Source: G963662655 sp963665015
GTDB lineage: Bacteria > Cloacimonadota > Cloacimonadia > Cloacimonadales > JAIOQZ01
Reading direction: 5' to 3'
Length of the DNA stretch: 64,000 bases
NCBI GenBank assembly: GCA_963665015.2
Contig: CAXXSY010000003.1
Coordinates: 1,364,001 to 1,428,000, forward strand
Shown: piece by piece, positions 44,160 to 52,495 of the stretch
Position numbering within the stretch: the first letter of the stretch is position 1
Layout of the letters: each line of letters opens with the position of its first letter
Notes under the pieces: generated by a model
Seen by the model: the letters and a program-made list of their open reading frames with translations, nothing else
What the model was told of the DNA's origin: nothing
Databases searched by the model: none
Position numbers and translations under genes: made by a program

Positions 44160-45314
44160 ATGATCATACCCGATTATGAAGGTAATTCCATCGTCAATCT
44201 GGTTTCCACCATCATCGCGGCGGACGGACACGATCCGGAGCACGCCGTATTGCGCGACATCGACGCGGCACACTGGGGCGACTACAAGAACATCGTCTTG
44301 ATCGTTCTGGACGGATTGGGCGACAAGTTCTTGCAAGAACGCCATCCGGATTCCTTCCTGAACCGGCACCGCGTGCGTCGCATGACCTCAGTCTTTCCGA
44401 CCACGACCGCGTCCGCCATTACCAGTTTCCTGAGCGCCCAGACGCCCATCGAGCACGCCGTCACCGGCTGGTATATGTACCTGCGCGAACTGGGAACCGC
44501 GTCGGTCATTCTTCCATTCAAGCCGCGCTACGGAAAGACCGGATTCGAGCACGAGGGGATCGATATCTCGAAAATCCTCGACTTCGATCCTGTATTCTCC
44601 CACATCTATCGCGAGAAATGCTACGTGACGCCATCGCACCTGATCGATACGCCCTACACCTCCTACGCAAGCGCGGACAGCATCAAGTTCGGCTACAAGA
44701 GCCTGAACGGGTTCTTCCAGCAGTTGCGTCGGGCGATCCGCTGCGAGGGTGATAAGAAATACATCTACGCCTACTGGTCGAGAGTCGATGCCCTGATGCA
44801 CAAGCACGGCACGACCAGCAAAGAGGTCGCCGAGCACTTCGAGGACCTCGATCGCCGCATCGAGCGTTTGGTCGATACCGTGAAGGACGACGACACCATG
44901 GTGATCATCACCGCAGACCACGGTCTGATCGACACCACGCCGGCACGCGCGCTATCCGTCGATGACTACCCCAAGCTCAAGGATTATCTCGTCCTGCCCC
45001 TGTGCGGTGAACCGCGCGTCTGCTACGCCTACGTACGCAACGGCAAGACGTTCGAATTTCTGCAATACATGGAAGACAACCTGAAAAATGTCTGCAAGAT
45101 CATCCCGCAGGACGAGGCGATCAAGAGCGGTGTGTTCGGCGAAGGCATCCCGGGCATGAAGTTCCGCGACCGCATCGGCGATTTCATGCTGCTCATGAAC
45201 GAAAACTATGTGCTGAAGGATCACGTGCTGGGAGAGGAGCCGCCCGATTTTATCGGATATCACGGCGGACTGTCCGAAGAAGAGGTGTTTGTCCCGCTGA
45301 TCGTGATCGAGTGA
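44160..45314 (+). CDS. Alkaline-phosphatase-superfamily phosphodiesterase/pyrophosphatase, 384 aa
   Basis: Metal and nucleophile residues of the type I phosphodiesterase/nucleotide pyrophosphatase fold are visible: Asp in LIVLDGLGD (near residue 45), Thr in TTTASAITS (near 82), Asp and His in WSRVDALMHKHG (near 210), Asp-His in ITADHGLID (near 250) and His in GYHGGLSEEE (near 372). No signal peptide, so it is probably cytoplasmic. It may hydrolyse nucleotides or phosphoesters; the exact substrate is unknown. A strong GAGGGGGAG precedes the ATG. Confidence 0.85.
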   Translation: MIIPDYEGNSIVNLVSTIIAADGHDPEHAVLRDIDAAHWGDYKNIVLIVLDGLGDKFLQERHPDSFLNRHRVRRMTSVFPTTTASAITSFLSAQTPIEHAVTGWYMYLRELGTASVILPFKPRYGKTGFEHEGIDISKILDFDPVFSHIYREKCYVTPSHLIDTPYTSYASADSIKFGYKSLNGFFQQLRRAIRCEGDKKYIYAYWSRVDALMHKHGTTSKEVAEHFEDLDRRIERLVDTVKDDDTMVIITADHGLIDTTPARALSVDDYPKLKDYLVLPLCGEPRVCYAYVRNGKTFEFLQYMEDNLKNVCKIIPQDEAIKSGVFGEGIPGMKFRDRIGDFMLLMNENYVLKDHVLGEEPPDFIGYHGGLSEEEVFVPLIVIE

Positions 45315-45320
45315 TGCGCA

Positions 45321-45350
45321 GGAACGCAGGCACCCTTGCCTGCATCCCTC
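45321..45350. repeat. REP-like hairpin between convergent genes
   Basis: GCAGGCA-CCCT-TGCCTGC at 45326-45343 fills the 49-base gap between two converging genes. No other terminator is present there, so it may act as one. Confidence 0.85.
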
Positions 45351-45363
45351 CTGTATCCTGTTT

Positions 45364-47904
45364 CTATTGCAGCAGCAGCATCTTGCGCGTTTGCGTGTGC
45401 GACCCGTTTTGTAACCTGTAGAAGTATATTCCCGACGAGCAGGGCTTGTCCGAAGAGTCTCTTCCATCCCATATGGCCGAATGGCTTCCCGCTTCCTTCG
45501 ATTCGTTGACCAGCGTTGTCACCTTCTGACCTTTGATGTTGAACACCTCGATCTCGACCTTGCCCTTCTGTGGGATGCTGTAGGAGATCGTTGTGGTGGG
45601 GTTGAAGGGATTGGGCACGTTCTGGCTCAATTCGAGCGCGAAGGGAGCCGGATTCTGGCCGCTGCCGCTTTCTCCGGTCGTGAAGGTAAAAGTCCGTTGT
45701 GCCGATACGCGATTGAAATCTTCCACCAGGACGGACAATTGCCAGCTCTGATCGTCCTCGGTCGGGGCGCCTTGCAGGATGCCGTCTTCGGTTAGCTCCA
45801 TGTTGTCCGGCAGATTGGGATAGCCGAAGGTATGGTGGTATTCCGCTTCGATCTGGTTCTCTCCCGAAATGGTCAGGATTTCGTAGTTCACGCCGTCGCC
45901 GGCAGAGATACCCGCGACCCAATTGGAGGAAGGATCGACATCGCCGTAAAAGAAATCGATTTCGCCACTCTTGTGCAGGCAGGCGATCATTTCCAGATCG
46001 AAGTCCGGCTCTTCGAAGCGCGAGGATATCCATTTGATCTTCATCTGCAACGAATCGCTGGCGATCCATATTCCGTCCCCGTCTTCGGGAACCAGCATGA
46101 GGTCGGTGCCGTAGGGCGTGATGATGCGATTGTTGATCACCGCGCTTGCGTTTCGAGCGCTCGTGGTATTGTATTCAAACCCGATACTTCCGTCTGTGCC
46201 AATAAAAATATGGTCGTGTAGCTCGCCGTAGAATGGGAAGTAAAATTGAAGCTCTTGCCTCGAAAACCCATCGTCGTTGTCACTGGGGTAGATTTGCGAT
46301 CCGCCGAAATCGGGGAATTCCGAGACTGCGGAGGTCTCGTTATAATCCATGAGCAGGTTCCACGTATAAGGGGGTTCGCCATTCTGTGCGATGAACGGGT
46401 ATTCGTATGGCTCATCCACCGTTGCGGCGGGGATATTTTGCTCGGGTATTTCGACACGGTCGAAGTCAATCGCCGCATTCACGGGGCAATAGGTGACATC
46501 GTTGTTGTTAATCAGGACGGCATCCTGTGACCACTCGTATTCAACCGGTTCATCCTGCGTTTCATCGATCAGGGCAAGGTGATTGATCGATCCGAAGCTC
46601 GAGTTTTCGGGATCGTTTTCTTCCACGATCAGGAAGAATTGGAATGTCTCGCCCAGTTCGACAAAGCTGAGGAGTGGTGTGACGTCCAGGCCGATTTCGA
46701 TGGTTATATCCGCTCCGCTTTGGCCGCCGGACATGTAATGTTCTCCACCCTGAAAGTTGAACATGGGGAAATCGATCGATTGTTCCGGTTCGTCGGCGTC
46801 CGGATCGGCAGCGATACCGGCGCTGATTTTTAACTTGTTCCGGCAGTAGTGGGTGATGGTCGCCTTCGCGGTCATCAGGGGCGAATAGGTTTCCCTGGCG
46901 CGGAGGACGTGAACGGTGTTGAGCCAGATTCCGCCGTCGGAGCCATCTTCGGCCAGCAGTTTGTACATCATGTATATTTTACCGCCGTCGCCCCAGTCGG
47001 TACCCCAGCTATTGGCGACGATCAGCGCTCCCATTTCCCAGTCGCGCATATCGACGATCTCGTCGCCGTTGATGTCGATATCGTTGGTGTATTGTCCGTC
47101 GTTATTGTAGTCGTAGCGGATGGAGTCGTTGTAGCCCACGAAGGTCATGGCGTGGTTCATGTCCGGATCCCACCGCGTCACGCATTGCTTGCCCGGATCG
47201 GGGTTGTCGTCGTTGAGATAGACGATATCCATTCCCGACACGCCGCAGGCGAAGTTTGCCAGTCCCCCAATCTCGGAGTCGTCAAGATGGTCGTTCATCC
47301 AGGCCTTGAGGGTTGCGAGTCCGAGCGAATCGCCGACGTAGATGGAGGACATCTCCAGTACTCGGTTGTCCATGCCGGCGCGGTACAGGTTGTAGCCGTC
47401 CATCCAGCGGGTACGTCCTCCCGTTGCGATGTCGCCGCCGTAGGTCTCGATATTGGGGCATCCTCCGGCGTCGATAATATTCCAGCCATCCCAGTACCAG
47501 GATCCGCCGCCGTTACCGCGGTTGAGGAAATTCCACGTGTAATGCGTGGGGTATTGGTTTTCCGGCGTGTCGGCGGAAACGCCGCGCTCCCAGTCGATCT
47601 CGTAGGTGAAATTGTATCCGATCCCGCTCGCTTGTCCGCAGCTTCCGCCGTCCTGACTGAAGATGGGACGAAAATAGGGGTGCTGTGTGTTGTCGATTTC
47701 GGCGGGGCGATTCCGTCGCGCCTGTTCCGTTGTCAGACGCAGTTTGGGCAGCGATTGCAGGTAGAGCGAATCGCTGTGGGTGAGAGGTCTGAGTCCTCCC
47801 ACGTACCATGGCTCGCCGTCCGGATTGGGGTTCAGGTTAACCAGTTCGGCAGATACCGGTTGAAGAATCGCTAATAGCAGGATCGAAATCAATAATGTTT
47901 TCAT
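45364..47904 (-). CDS. Secreted papain-family (C1) cysteine protease with C-terminal sorting domain, 846 aa
   Basis: Signal peptide (1-19). A C1 peptidase domain follows with the oxyanion Gln84 and nucleophile Cys89 in SQDGGSCGQAS, the His in DMNHAMTFVGYN (near 250) and Asn in VANSWGTDWGDGGK (near 300). Long beta domains with an Ig-like putative stretch follow. The last 90 residues hold VPNPFNPTTTISYSIP and end RKMLLLQ, the same C-terminal sorting module as in the 942-residue secreted protein. It should be secreted and act on proteins outside the cell. No clear inhibitory propeptide precedes the domain, only about 60 residues. GAGGT lies before the ATG. Confidence 0.88.
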   Translation of the reverse strand: MKTLLISILLLAILQPVSAELVNLNPNPDGEPWYVGGLRPLTHSDSLYLQSLPKLRLTTEQARRNRPAEIDNTQHPYFRPIFSQDGGSCGQASGIGYNFTYEIDWERGVSADTPENQYPTHYTWNFLNRGNGGGSWYWDGWNIIDAGGCPNIETYGGDIATGGRTRWMDGYNLYRAGMDNRVLEMSSIYVGDSLGLATLKAWMNDHLDDSEIGGLANFACGVSGMDIVYLNDDNPDPGKQCVTRWDPDMNHAMTFVGYNDSIRYDYNNDGQYTNDIDINGDEIVDMRDWEMGALIVANSWGTDWGDGGKIYMMYKLLAEDGSDGGIWLNTVHVLRARETYSPLMTAKATITHYCRNKLKISAGIAADPDADEPEQSIDFPMFNFQGGEHYMSGGQSGADITIEIGLDVTPLLSFVELGETFQFFLIVEENDPENSSFGSINHLALIDETQDEPVEYEWSQDAVLINNNDVTYCPVNAAIDFDRVEIPEQNIPAATVDEPYEYPFIAQNGEPPYTWNLLMDYNETSAVSEFPDFGGSQIYPSDNDDGFSRQELQFYFPFYGELHDHIFIGTDGSIGFEYNTTSARNASAVINNRIITPYGTDLMLVPEDGDGIWIASDSLQMKIKWISSRFEEPDFDLEMIACLHKSGEIDFFYGDVDPSSNWVAGISAGDGVNYEILTISGENQIEAEYHHTFGYPNLPDNMELTEDGILQGAPTEDDQSWQLSVLVEDFNRVSAQRTFTFTTGESGSGQNPAPFALELSQNVPNPFNPTTTISYSIPQKGKVEIEVFNIKGQKVTTLVNESKEAGSHSAIWDGRDSSDKPCSSGIYFYRLQNGSHTQTRKMLLLQ

Positions 47905-47992
47905 GGTGTACCTCGCGGTTTTTATAGATGCAATTTCTGTTCCTCGTCTTGATCGCTTCTCTCAACGCCTTACTTTTATCTAATGAATTTAA

Positions 47993-48021
47993 TTGACATG
48001 ATGCGTACACTCAAATACATT
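47993..48021 (+). promoter_or_regulatory. Promoter of the substrate-binding protein operon
   Basis: TTGACA (47993-47998), a 17-base spacer and TACATT (48016-48021) lie 20 bases before the ATG at 48041. Confidence 0.55.
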
Positions 48022-48040
48022 TTATACAGGATGGTCAAAC

Positions 48041-49030
48041 ATGAAAAGGAAAATCATGATCCCCGTTGTTCTGATACTCATCGCTGGCGCGGTGTTTACT
48101 ATCCTTTTCTACCGGTTCAGAACACGTTGCGTCCCTTATCTCGTTCGGCTGGGCTGCTCCGAAAAACTGAATTATCTGCCCTTGCTCGCTGAATACATGG
48201 GTTCTTTCGAACAGAACTGTGTTCATATCGAGACGACGCCATACGGAACCGGCAAGCAATCTCTTGTCGGTCTGATCGGTAGCGAAGTGGATATCTGCAT
48301 TGTGGGGCTTGGTCCGTTTGCTCTCGAGGCTTCGGGTAACGACAGCCTGCGCATCGTCGCATCTATTGCCACGTTTTACGACCTCTATTCGATCGTTGCC
48401 AGAAAGGATCGCGGGATCATCGAACCATCCGATCTCCACGGGCATCGAATCGGAACCACGAGGGGGTCGTCCATACACTTTTTCCTAGATCACTACCTTC
48501 TGGAGAACCGCATTGCCGAGGATGATGTCGAGATCGTCTTCGATAAGGCATCCGAACTCGTCTCGATGTTCGAAAAGGGCAACATCGATGCACTCTGCCT
48601 GCGCGATCCGTATATCGGTCAGGCGATCAAGGGCGTGGGCGACATGGCCACGGAGTTTCGTTGCAGCGATCTGCCGTCCAATACGCTCAACGTGGTCACC
48701 AGCGTTGATTTCATCCAAAAACATCCCGATGTTGTCGAGGGATTTATCCTGTCTCTGATCATGGCCGAGGATGATTTTCTGTCGAAATCAGCGGCATATA
48801 GAGGCTTCCTCTTGACCCAGGATCAACAGAAAGCAAGTGATTGGGACAACCACAATACGCGATTGCATGTCTCGCTGGAGCAGAACCTGATTCTCGAGCT
48901 GGAGAACATCTCGCGCTGGCAGATACGCAACGATCTGATCGAATCAAAGGTCGTTCCCGACTATCGCAAGTATATCGACACCGCGTTTCTGAACAGGATC
49001 AATCCGCAAGCAGTCACGATTATCCAATAG
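48041..49030 (+). CDS. NMT1/THI5-like substrate-binding protein, membrane anchored, 329 aa
   Basis: An uncleaved-looking N-terminal membrane segment (7-25) leads into a periplasmic-binding-protein fold of the NMT1/SsuA class: LNYLPLLAEYMGSF, VDICIVGLGPFAL, DLHGHRIGTTRGSSIHFFLD and GNIDALCLRDPYIGQA. Relatives bind thiamine precursors, sulfonates or nitrate. No ABC permease or ATPase gene accompanies it. Instead a kinase-like gene starts 9 bases downstream, which suggests a sensing rather than a transport role. The ligand is unknown. Confidence 0.82.
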   Translation: MKRKIMIPVVLILIAGAVFTILFYRFRTRCVPYLVRLGCSEKLNYLPLLAEYMGSFEQNCVHIETTPYGTGKQSLVGLIGSEVDICIVGLGPFALEASGNDSLRIVASIATFYDLYSIVARKDRGIIEPSDLHGHRIGTTRGSSIHFFLDHYLLENRIAEDDVEIVFDKASELVSMFEKGNIDALCLRDPYIGQAIKGVGDMATEFRCSDLPSNTLNVVTSVDFIQKHPDVVEGFILSLIMAEDDFLSKSAAYRGFLLTQDQQKASDWDNHNTRLHVSLEQNLILELENISRWQIRNDLIESKVVPDYRKYIDTAFLNRINPQAVTIIQ

Positions 49031-49038
49031 GAACGAGT

Positions 49039-50514
49039 ATGAAACTGAAGCACAAGCTTCGCCTGAATATCTATCTGACATTGCTGTTCGTCGTTATCGC
49101 CGGCATCGTGATCCTGATCGGCGACGGCGAGGCAAGCCGGTTGAGCCATCTTGCGATCGAGAGCTCCAACATCGCCAAGTCCGTTACCGATCTGGAAATC
49201 CTTACCCATCAATACCTCATCTATATCGAAGATCAATCGGAGGGTATATCCGAAACCAGACAGAAAGACCAGTGGCAGCAGAAATATAGCTCGCTGATCC
49301 AGCAGCTCAAATCGACCACGTTCGTCGAGAAGGACGAAAACCGCGTCTATCAGCAGATTCAGATGAATATCGGCAAGCTGCACAGCCTGTACCGGAAATT
49401 GCAGAGCGAGATTCTGAAACGCGGCAAGAACGACATTGAAATCACCCGTGAACGGGTCACCAGTCTCTCGGGACAGATTCTGGTTGCTTCGCAGGAACTT
49501 GTCTCTAATTCGTTCATCTTACAAAACCTGGTGCAAGAGAAAACCTTCGCATGGCAACACCGCATCGATCTGATCATCCTGTTCCTGAGCTTTCTGCTGG
49601 TGGTCACGATTGCGATCGTCAACCAGTTCACCGCGGCCGGGATCATCCGATCCACCGACAGCCTGATGAAGGATATCGATTATATCTCGGACGGGAATCT
49701 CGATTATCAGGTGAAGGTGAAATCCACAGACGAGATCGGCGTTCTGGCTTCCACGATCAACCGCATGATCAACCGGCTGAACAACCTCACTACGACCCGG
49801 GACAATCTCGTACAGGAGATCGACGAACGCATGCAGATCGAGGAGGCACTGAAGGAATCCAATCACACCCTGGAAACCATTCTCTCTTCGTCCCCGATCG
49901 GGATCGCCATGATCGATTCGGGAAAAATCCGCTGGGCGAACAGCGGGATGGAACTGATCTTCCTCTCCGATGAGGAGTCCATGAAGGGTGTTCTGTTCCC
50001 GACCCTCTTCGCTACCAACCAGGACTACGATAAAATCTCCCGGCTCCAGAAGGAGATGCTCCTGAAGAATCTCCCTGTCGAGATGGATGTCCACTGTCAG
50101 CGCATGGACGGAACGAAATTTCCCGCGCACATCAAGATCAGCCAGCTCAATCTGCTCGACGACACGAATCGCCTGATCGTTACCATTTCGGACGAATCGT
50201 GGCGCAAAATGGCGGAGGCCGAAAAGCTGCAAAAAGAACGCCTCGAGGTTACCCTCGAGTTGGCGGGTGCCGTCTGCCACGAGATGAACCAGCCGTTGCA
50301 ATACCTGAGCAGCGTGATCGAGCTTCGATTGATGTCCGAGAAATCGGAAGAAGGTATGAAAATCCTCGAGAAGATCAAGAGCCAGGTCGATCGGCTGGGA
50401 GATATCACCAACAAACTTCAGAATATAACACGCTACGAGACCCAGGATTACGTCGAAGGCAACAAGATACTCGATCTGGAAAGCTCCTTCGGTTCGACCG
50501 ACGAACATGAATAA
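49039..50514 (+). CDS. Membrane sensor with HAMP, PAS and histidine-kinase DHp domain but no ATPase domain, 491 aa
   Basis: Two membrane segments (about 10-30 and 176-198) enclose a helical periplasmic sensor. A HAMP domain follows (about 200-255: DGNLDYQVKVKSTDEIGVLA), then a coiled coil, a PAS domain (about 275-385) and a DHp helix pair with phosphoacceptor-like His414 in GAVCHEMNQPLQYL. The protein stops about 75 residues later (TRYETQDYVEGNKI, then an acidic tail), where the HATPase domain should begin. It cannot phosphorylate by itself and would need an ATPase partner. The ATG at 49039 has AGGAACG upstream; the longer frame lies inside the preceding gene. Confidence 0.85.
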   Translation: MKLKHKLRLNIYLTLLFVVIAGIVILIGDGEASRLSHLAIESSNIAKSVTDLEILTHQYLIYIEDQSEGISETRQKDQWQQKYSSLIQQLKSTTFVEKDENRVYQQIQMNIGKLHSLYRKLQSEILKRGKNDIEITRERVTSLSGQILVASQELVSNSFILQNLVQEKTFAWQHRIDLIILFLSFLLVVTIAIVNQFTAAGIIRSTDSLMKDIDYISDGNLDYQVKVKSTDEIGVLASTINRMINRLNNLTTTRDNLVQEIDERMQIEEALKESNHTLETILSSSPIGIAMIDSGKIRWANSGMELIFLSDEESMKGVLFPTLFATNQDYDKISRLQKEMLLKNLPVEMDVHCQRMDGTKFPAHIKISQLNLLDDTNRLIVTISDESWRKMAEAEKLQKERLEVTLELAGAVCHEMNQPLQYLSSVIELRLMSEKSEEGMKILEKIKSQVDRLGDITNKLQNITRYETQDYVEGNKILDLESSFGSTDEHE

Positions 50515-51217
50515 AACCATCATCATTGTTCTCATCCTGATGATTACCTTTCCGGTATTCGGCATGCAGCACAGACTGGACGCGGACGGTAAAGCCGTCA
50601 GCAACGTGCTCCTGGCTACGGCTGCCGGCTCGATCGTGCTGATCCTCTTCCCGGGATGGATGCTGGACGACGAGCTCTCCGATCGCTACGGTTATCAGGA
50701 TTACCCCTTCGCCGAAGAAGACGGCTACAAGAAGACGCAGGGAAAGGACTGGGATTTCTACCTTTCTTTGGGAGATTCACCGGACAACGATCTGCAATTT
50801 GGGTTGGAAACGAGCTGGAAGCGGTTCGTCATGGAGACCCGATACCGGATGTTCACACTGGACGACGCGGATTTGTCCGGGAGTGAGGTGCAGATCATGC
50901 CGTCGTTCATCTTCGCGCACAACGAGTATCTCGATTTCCGTATCTGTGCGGGATATTCACTGTATGGGGAAGATGCGGAAGGCTCGTCGGTCGATACGGC
51001 GTACAAAATCCGGTACTTCAAGAAACCGTTTTTTTGCACGCTCGGGGCCGAGAACCGCTTCTATTTTCATGACGACGAGGACGACCAGTTTCAGCTTGTC
51101 ACCGTATCGGTCGGCTATGTCTGGAAGCGATTCGAAGTCAACCTCGAATACGAGTATCGATTCGCATTCGACGAGGTAAGACACACCGCCCGGTTTGGCG
51201 CGGGTCTCTGGCTGTAA
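50507..51217 (+). CDS. Secreted barrel-like protein of unknown function, 236 aa
   Basis: Signal peptide (1-19, ending FPVFG), a second hydrophobic segment (about 37-52), then alternating aromatic beta strands (FYLSLGDSP, FGLETSWKRFVMETRYRMF, KRFEVNLEYEYRFAF) ending HTARFGAGLWL. The C-terminal strand pattern resembles small outer-membrane barrels, but the last residue is Leu, not Phe. The ATG overlaps the sensor gene by 8 bases, so the two are coupled. No family was recognised. Confidence 0.55.
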   Translation: MNKTIIIVLILMITFPVFGMQHRLDADGKAVSNVLLATAAGSIVLILFPGWMLDDELSDRYGYQDYPFAEEDGYKKTQGKDWDFYLSLGDSPDNDLQFGLETSWKRFVMETRYRMFTLDDADLSGSEVQIMPSFIFAHNEYLDFRICAGYSLYGEDAEGSSVDTAYKIRYFKKPFFCTLGAENRFYFHDDEDDQFQLVTVSVGYVWKRFEVNLEYEYRFAFDEVRHTARFGAGLWL

Positions 51218-51341
51218 CCCGCTATTCCGGTGCCAGTCCCGCTTCCGTTTCCGGGATCGCCAATATCGTGTACGCCGTGGTGGGGATATTCTTTCTGAAG
51301 CAGGATGGGGAGGAGGTTGCTCACAGATGGTGCCCTTTACT

Positions 51342-51374
51342 TGGGTACGCAGATGTCCTCGTCCGCCTCTCCTT
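51342..51374. repeat. Degenerate REP-like hairpin
   Basis: GGGTACGCAGATGTCCTCGT continues into CCGCCTCTCC. One stem arm has drifted (GCAGATG against CGTCCGC), so the copy is decaying. The gap 51218-51774 otherwise holds only the elements listed next. Confidence 0.6.
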
Positions 51375-51473
51375 TGTCTGAATCTGTGAGTTTTCCGGAG
51401 GTAATAGCTCGAATCCCTAGGATAGAGAGGTGCTCGTTCGACGATGGTCATCCATCCGCATCTTCACCCGCCC

Positions 51474-51530
51474 CGCACCCTTGACGTGTAACACCACGCC
51501 TTCGTCGTGAATGAACACGCCAAGGGTGCG
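51474..51530. repeat. Multi-stem structured element, copy 1
   Basis: Outer stem CGCACCCTTG/CAAGGGTGCG (51474-51483 with 51521-51530), second stem CGTGT/ACACG and apical hairpin CACG-CCTTCGT-CGTG. The 37-base interior is identical in copy 2 (54798-54866), while the outer stems differ in sequence and still pair. It could be a structured RNA or a mobile palindromic DNA element. Confidence 0.75.
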
Positions 51531-51578
51531 AGTCGGGCGAATCTTCTGGCTGGAGGGCTTGTGGTTGGAGTGTCAATA

Positions 51579-51651
51579 CCCACGGCTTACGCCTGTGATT
51601 TTGCTTGCAAAATCGAATCCCCCAGGTGGGCTATAATCTGTCGTTCCTGCG
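51579..51651. repeat. Nested hairpin repeat
   Basis: CCCAC (51579-51583) pairs with GTGGG (51626-51630) around GGCTTACGCC and the hairpin GATTTT-GCTTGC-AAAATC (51597-51614). The interior ATCGAATCCCCCAG recurs at 54492-54504. It is followed by a partial relative of the 5450-5462 hairpin. Confidence 0.65.
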
Positions 51652-51690
51652 GAATTTGGAGAGTGGACGTTTGTGGATTAGAAGATTGCA

Positions 51691-51719
51691 GGATGCAGGC
51701 AGGGGTGCCTGCGTACCGG
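51691..51719. repeat. REP-like hairpin, reverse orientation
   Basis: GCAGGCA-GGGG-TGCCTGC at 51695-51712, followed by GTACC, just downstream of the rpmA terminator. Confidence 0.85.
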
Positions 51720-51723
51720 AAAT

Positions 51724-51750
51724 AAGAAAAGGCAGCCATTTCTGACTGCC
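51724..51750 (-). terminator. Intrinsic terminator of the rng-rplU-rpmA operon
   Basis: On the minus strand GGCAGTC pairs with GGCTGCC (one T-G pair) around AGAAAT, then TTTTCTTATT. Confidence 0.85.
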
Positions 51751-51774
51751 CTAAAGTTTTGGAAAAACTATTGA

Positions 51775-52035
51775 TCAGGCTTCGGCGGGGATGACGTTCA
51801 CGAATTTCTTTCCGCCGCCCTTCGTCTGGAACTTTACGTATCCATCGACGAGGCTGAAGATCGTGTAGTCTTTACCGAGACCGACGTTGTTTCCCTTGTG
51901 GAACTTGGTACCGCGCTGGCGAACGATAATGTTGCCTGCCAGAACGAATTGACCGTCATAGCGTTTCACGCCGAGGTATTGTGGATTACTGTCCCGTCCG
52001 TTTTTACTACTGCCAACACCTTTTTTATGTGCCAT
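51775..52035 (-). CDS. rpmA: 50S ribosomal protein L27, 86 aa
   Basis: The start MAHKKGVGSSKNGRDSNPQY and the stretch VRQRGTKFHKGNNVGLGKDYTIF (abridged here: RQRGTKFHKG) are diagnostic. There is no cleavable N-terminal extension as in Firmicutes L27. It sits near the peptidyl-transferase centre of the ribosome. It follows rplU by 17 bases in the universal order and is closed by a terminator. Confidence 0.98.
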   Translation of the reverse strand: MAHKKGVGSSKNGRDSNPQYLGVKRYDGQFVLAGNIIVRQRGTKFHKGNNVGLGKDYTIFSLVDGYVKFQTKGGGKKFVNVIPAEA

Positions 52036-52052
52036 GGTTCATCTCCCTCGGG

Positions 52053-52370
52053 TTATTGCGTGATATCCTTGACCAGGATGGTGGTGAAATTCTGCCTGTG
52101 GCCCTGCTTCTTGGCGTAACCTTTTCTGCGTTTCTTCTTGAACACGATGATCTTTTTATCTTTACCGTGATCGACCACTTCCGCCACGATCTTTACGTTG
52201 TCAAGAGTGGGCTGTCCGACCAGCACGTTATCTTTATCATCCTTCAGAAGAAGCACATCGTCGAGTTCCAACTCGTTTCCGGGCTCGAGATCGGCGAGGA
52301 AAGGAACCTTTATGGTCTTGTCCTTTTCCATCCGAAGCTGTTGACCCTTAAAATCTACGATCGCATACAT
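52053..52370 (-). CDS. rplU: 50S ribosomal protein L21, 105 aa
   Basis: MYAIVDFKGQQLRMEKD at the start and KKRRKGYAKKQGHRQNFT near the end are diagnostic. The ATG at 52370 follows AAGGAG; a much longer open frame upstream enters the RNase gene in another frame and is an artefact. It is cotranscribed with rpmA and probably rng. Confidence 0.98.
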   Translation of the reverse strand: MYAIVDFKGQQLRMEKDKTIKVPFLADLEPGNELELDDVLLLKDDKDNVLVGQPTLDNVKIVAEVVDHGKDKKIIVFKKKRRKGYAKKQGHRQNFTTILVKDITQ

Positions 52371-52495
52371 TTCAGACTCCTTATATCCATTTATAATAAA
52401 CGGAATAGCCAAATAATTATCCTTGCGTTTGATTGTCAAGAACAATAGAGATTTCAGACGAAGTTTTTCGTGCGACAGCGATTGCACGCAAGATT

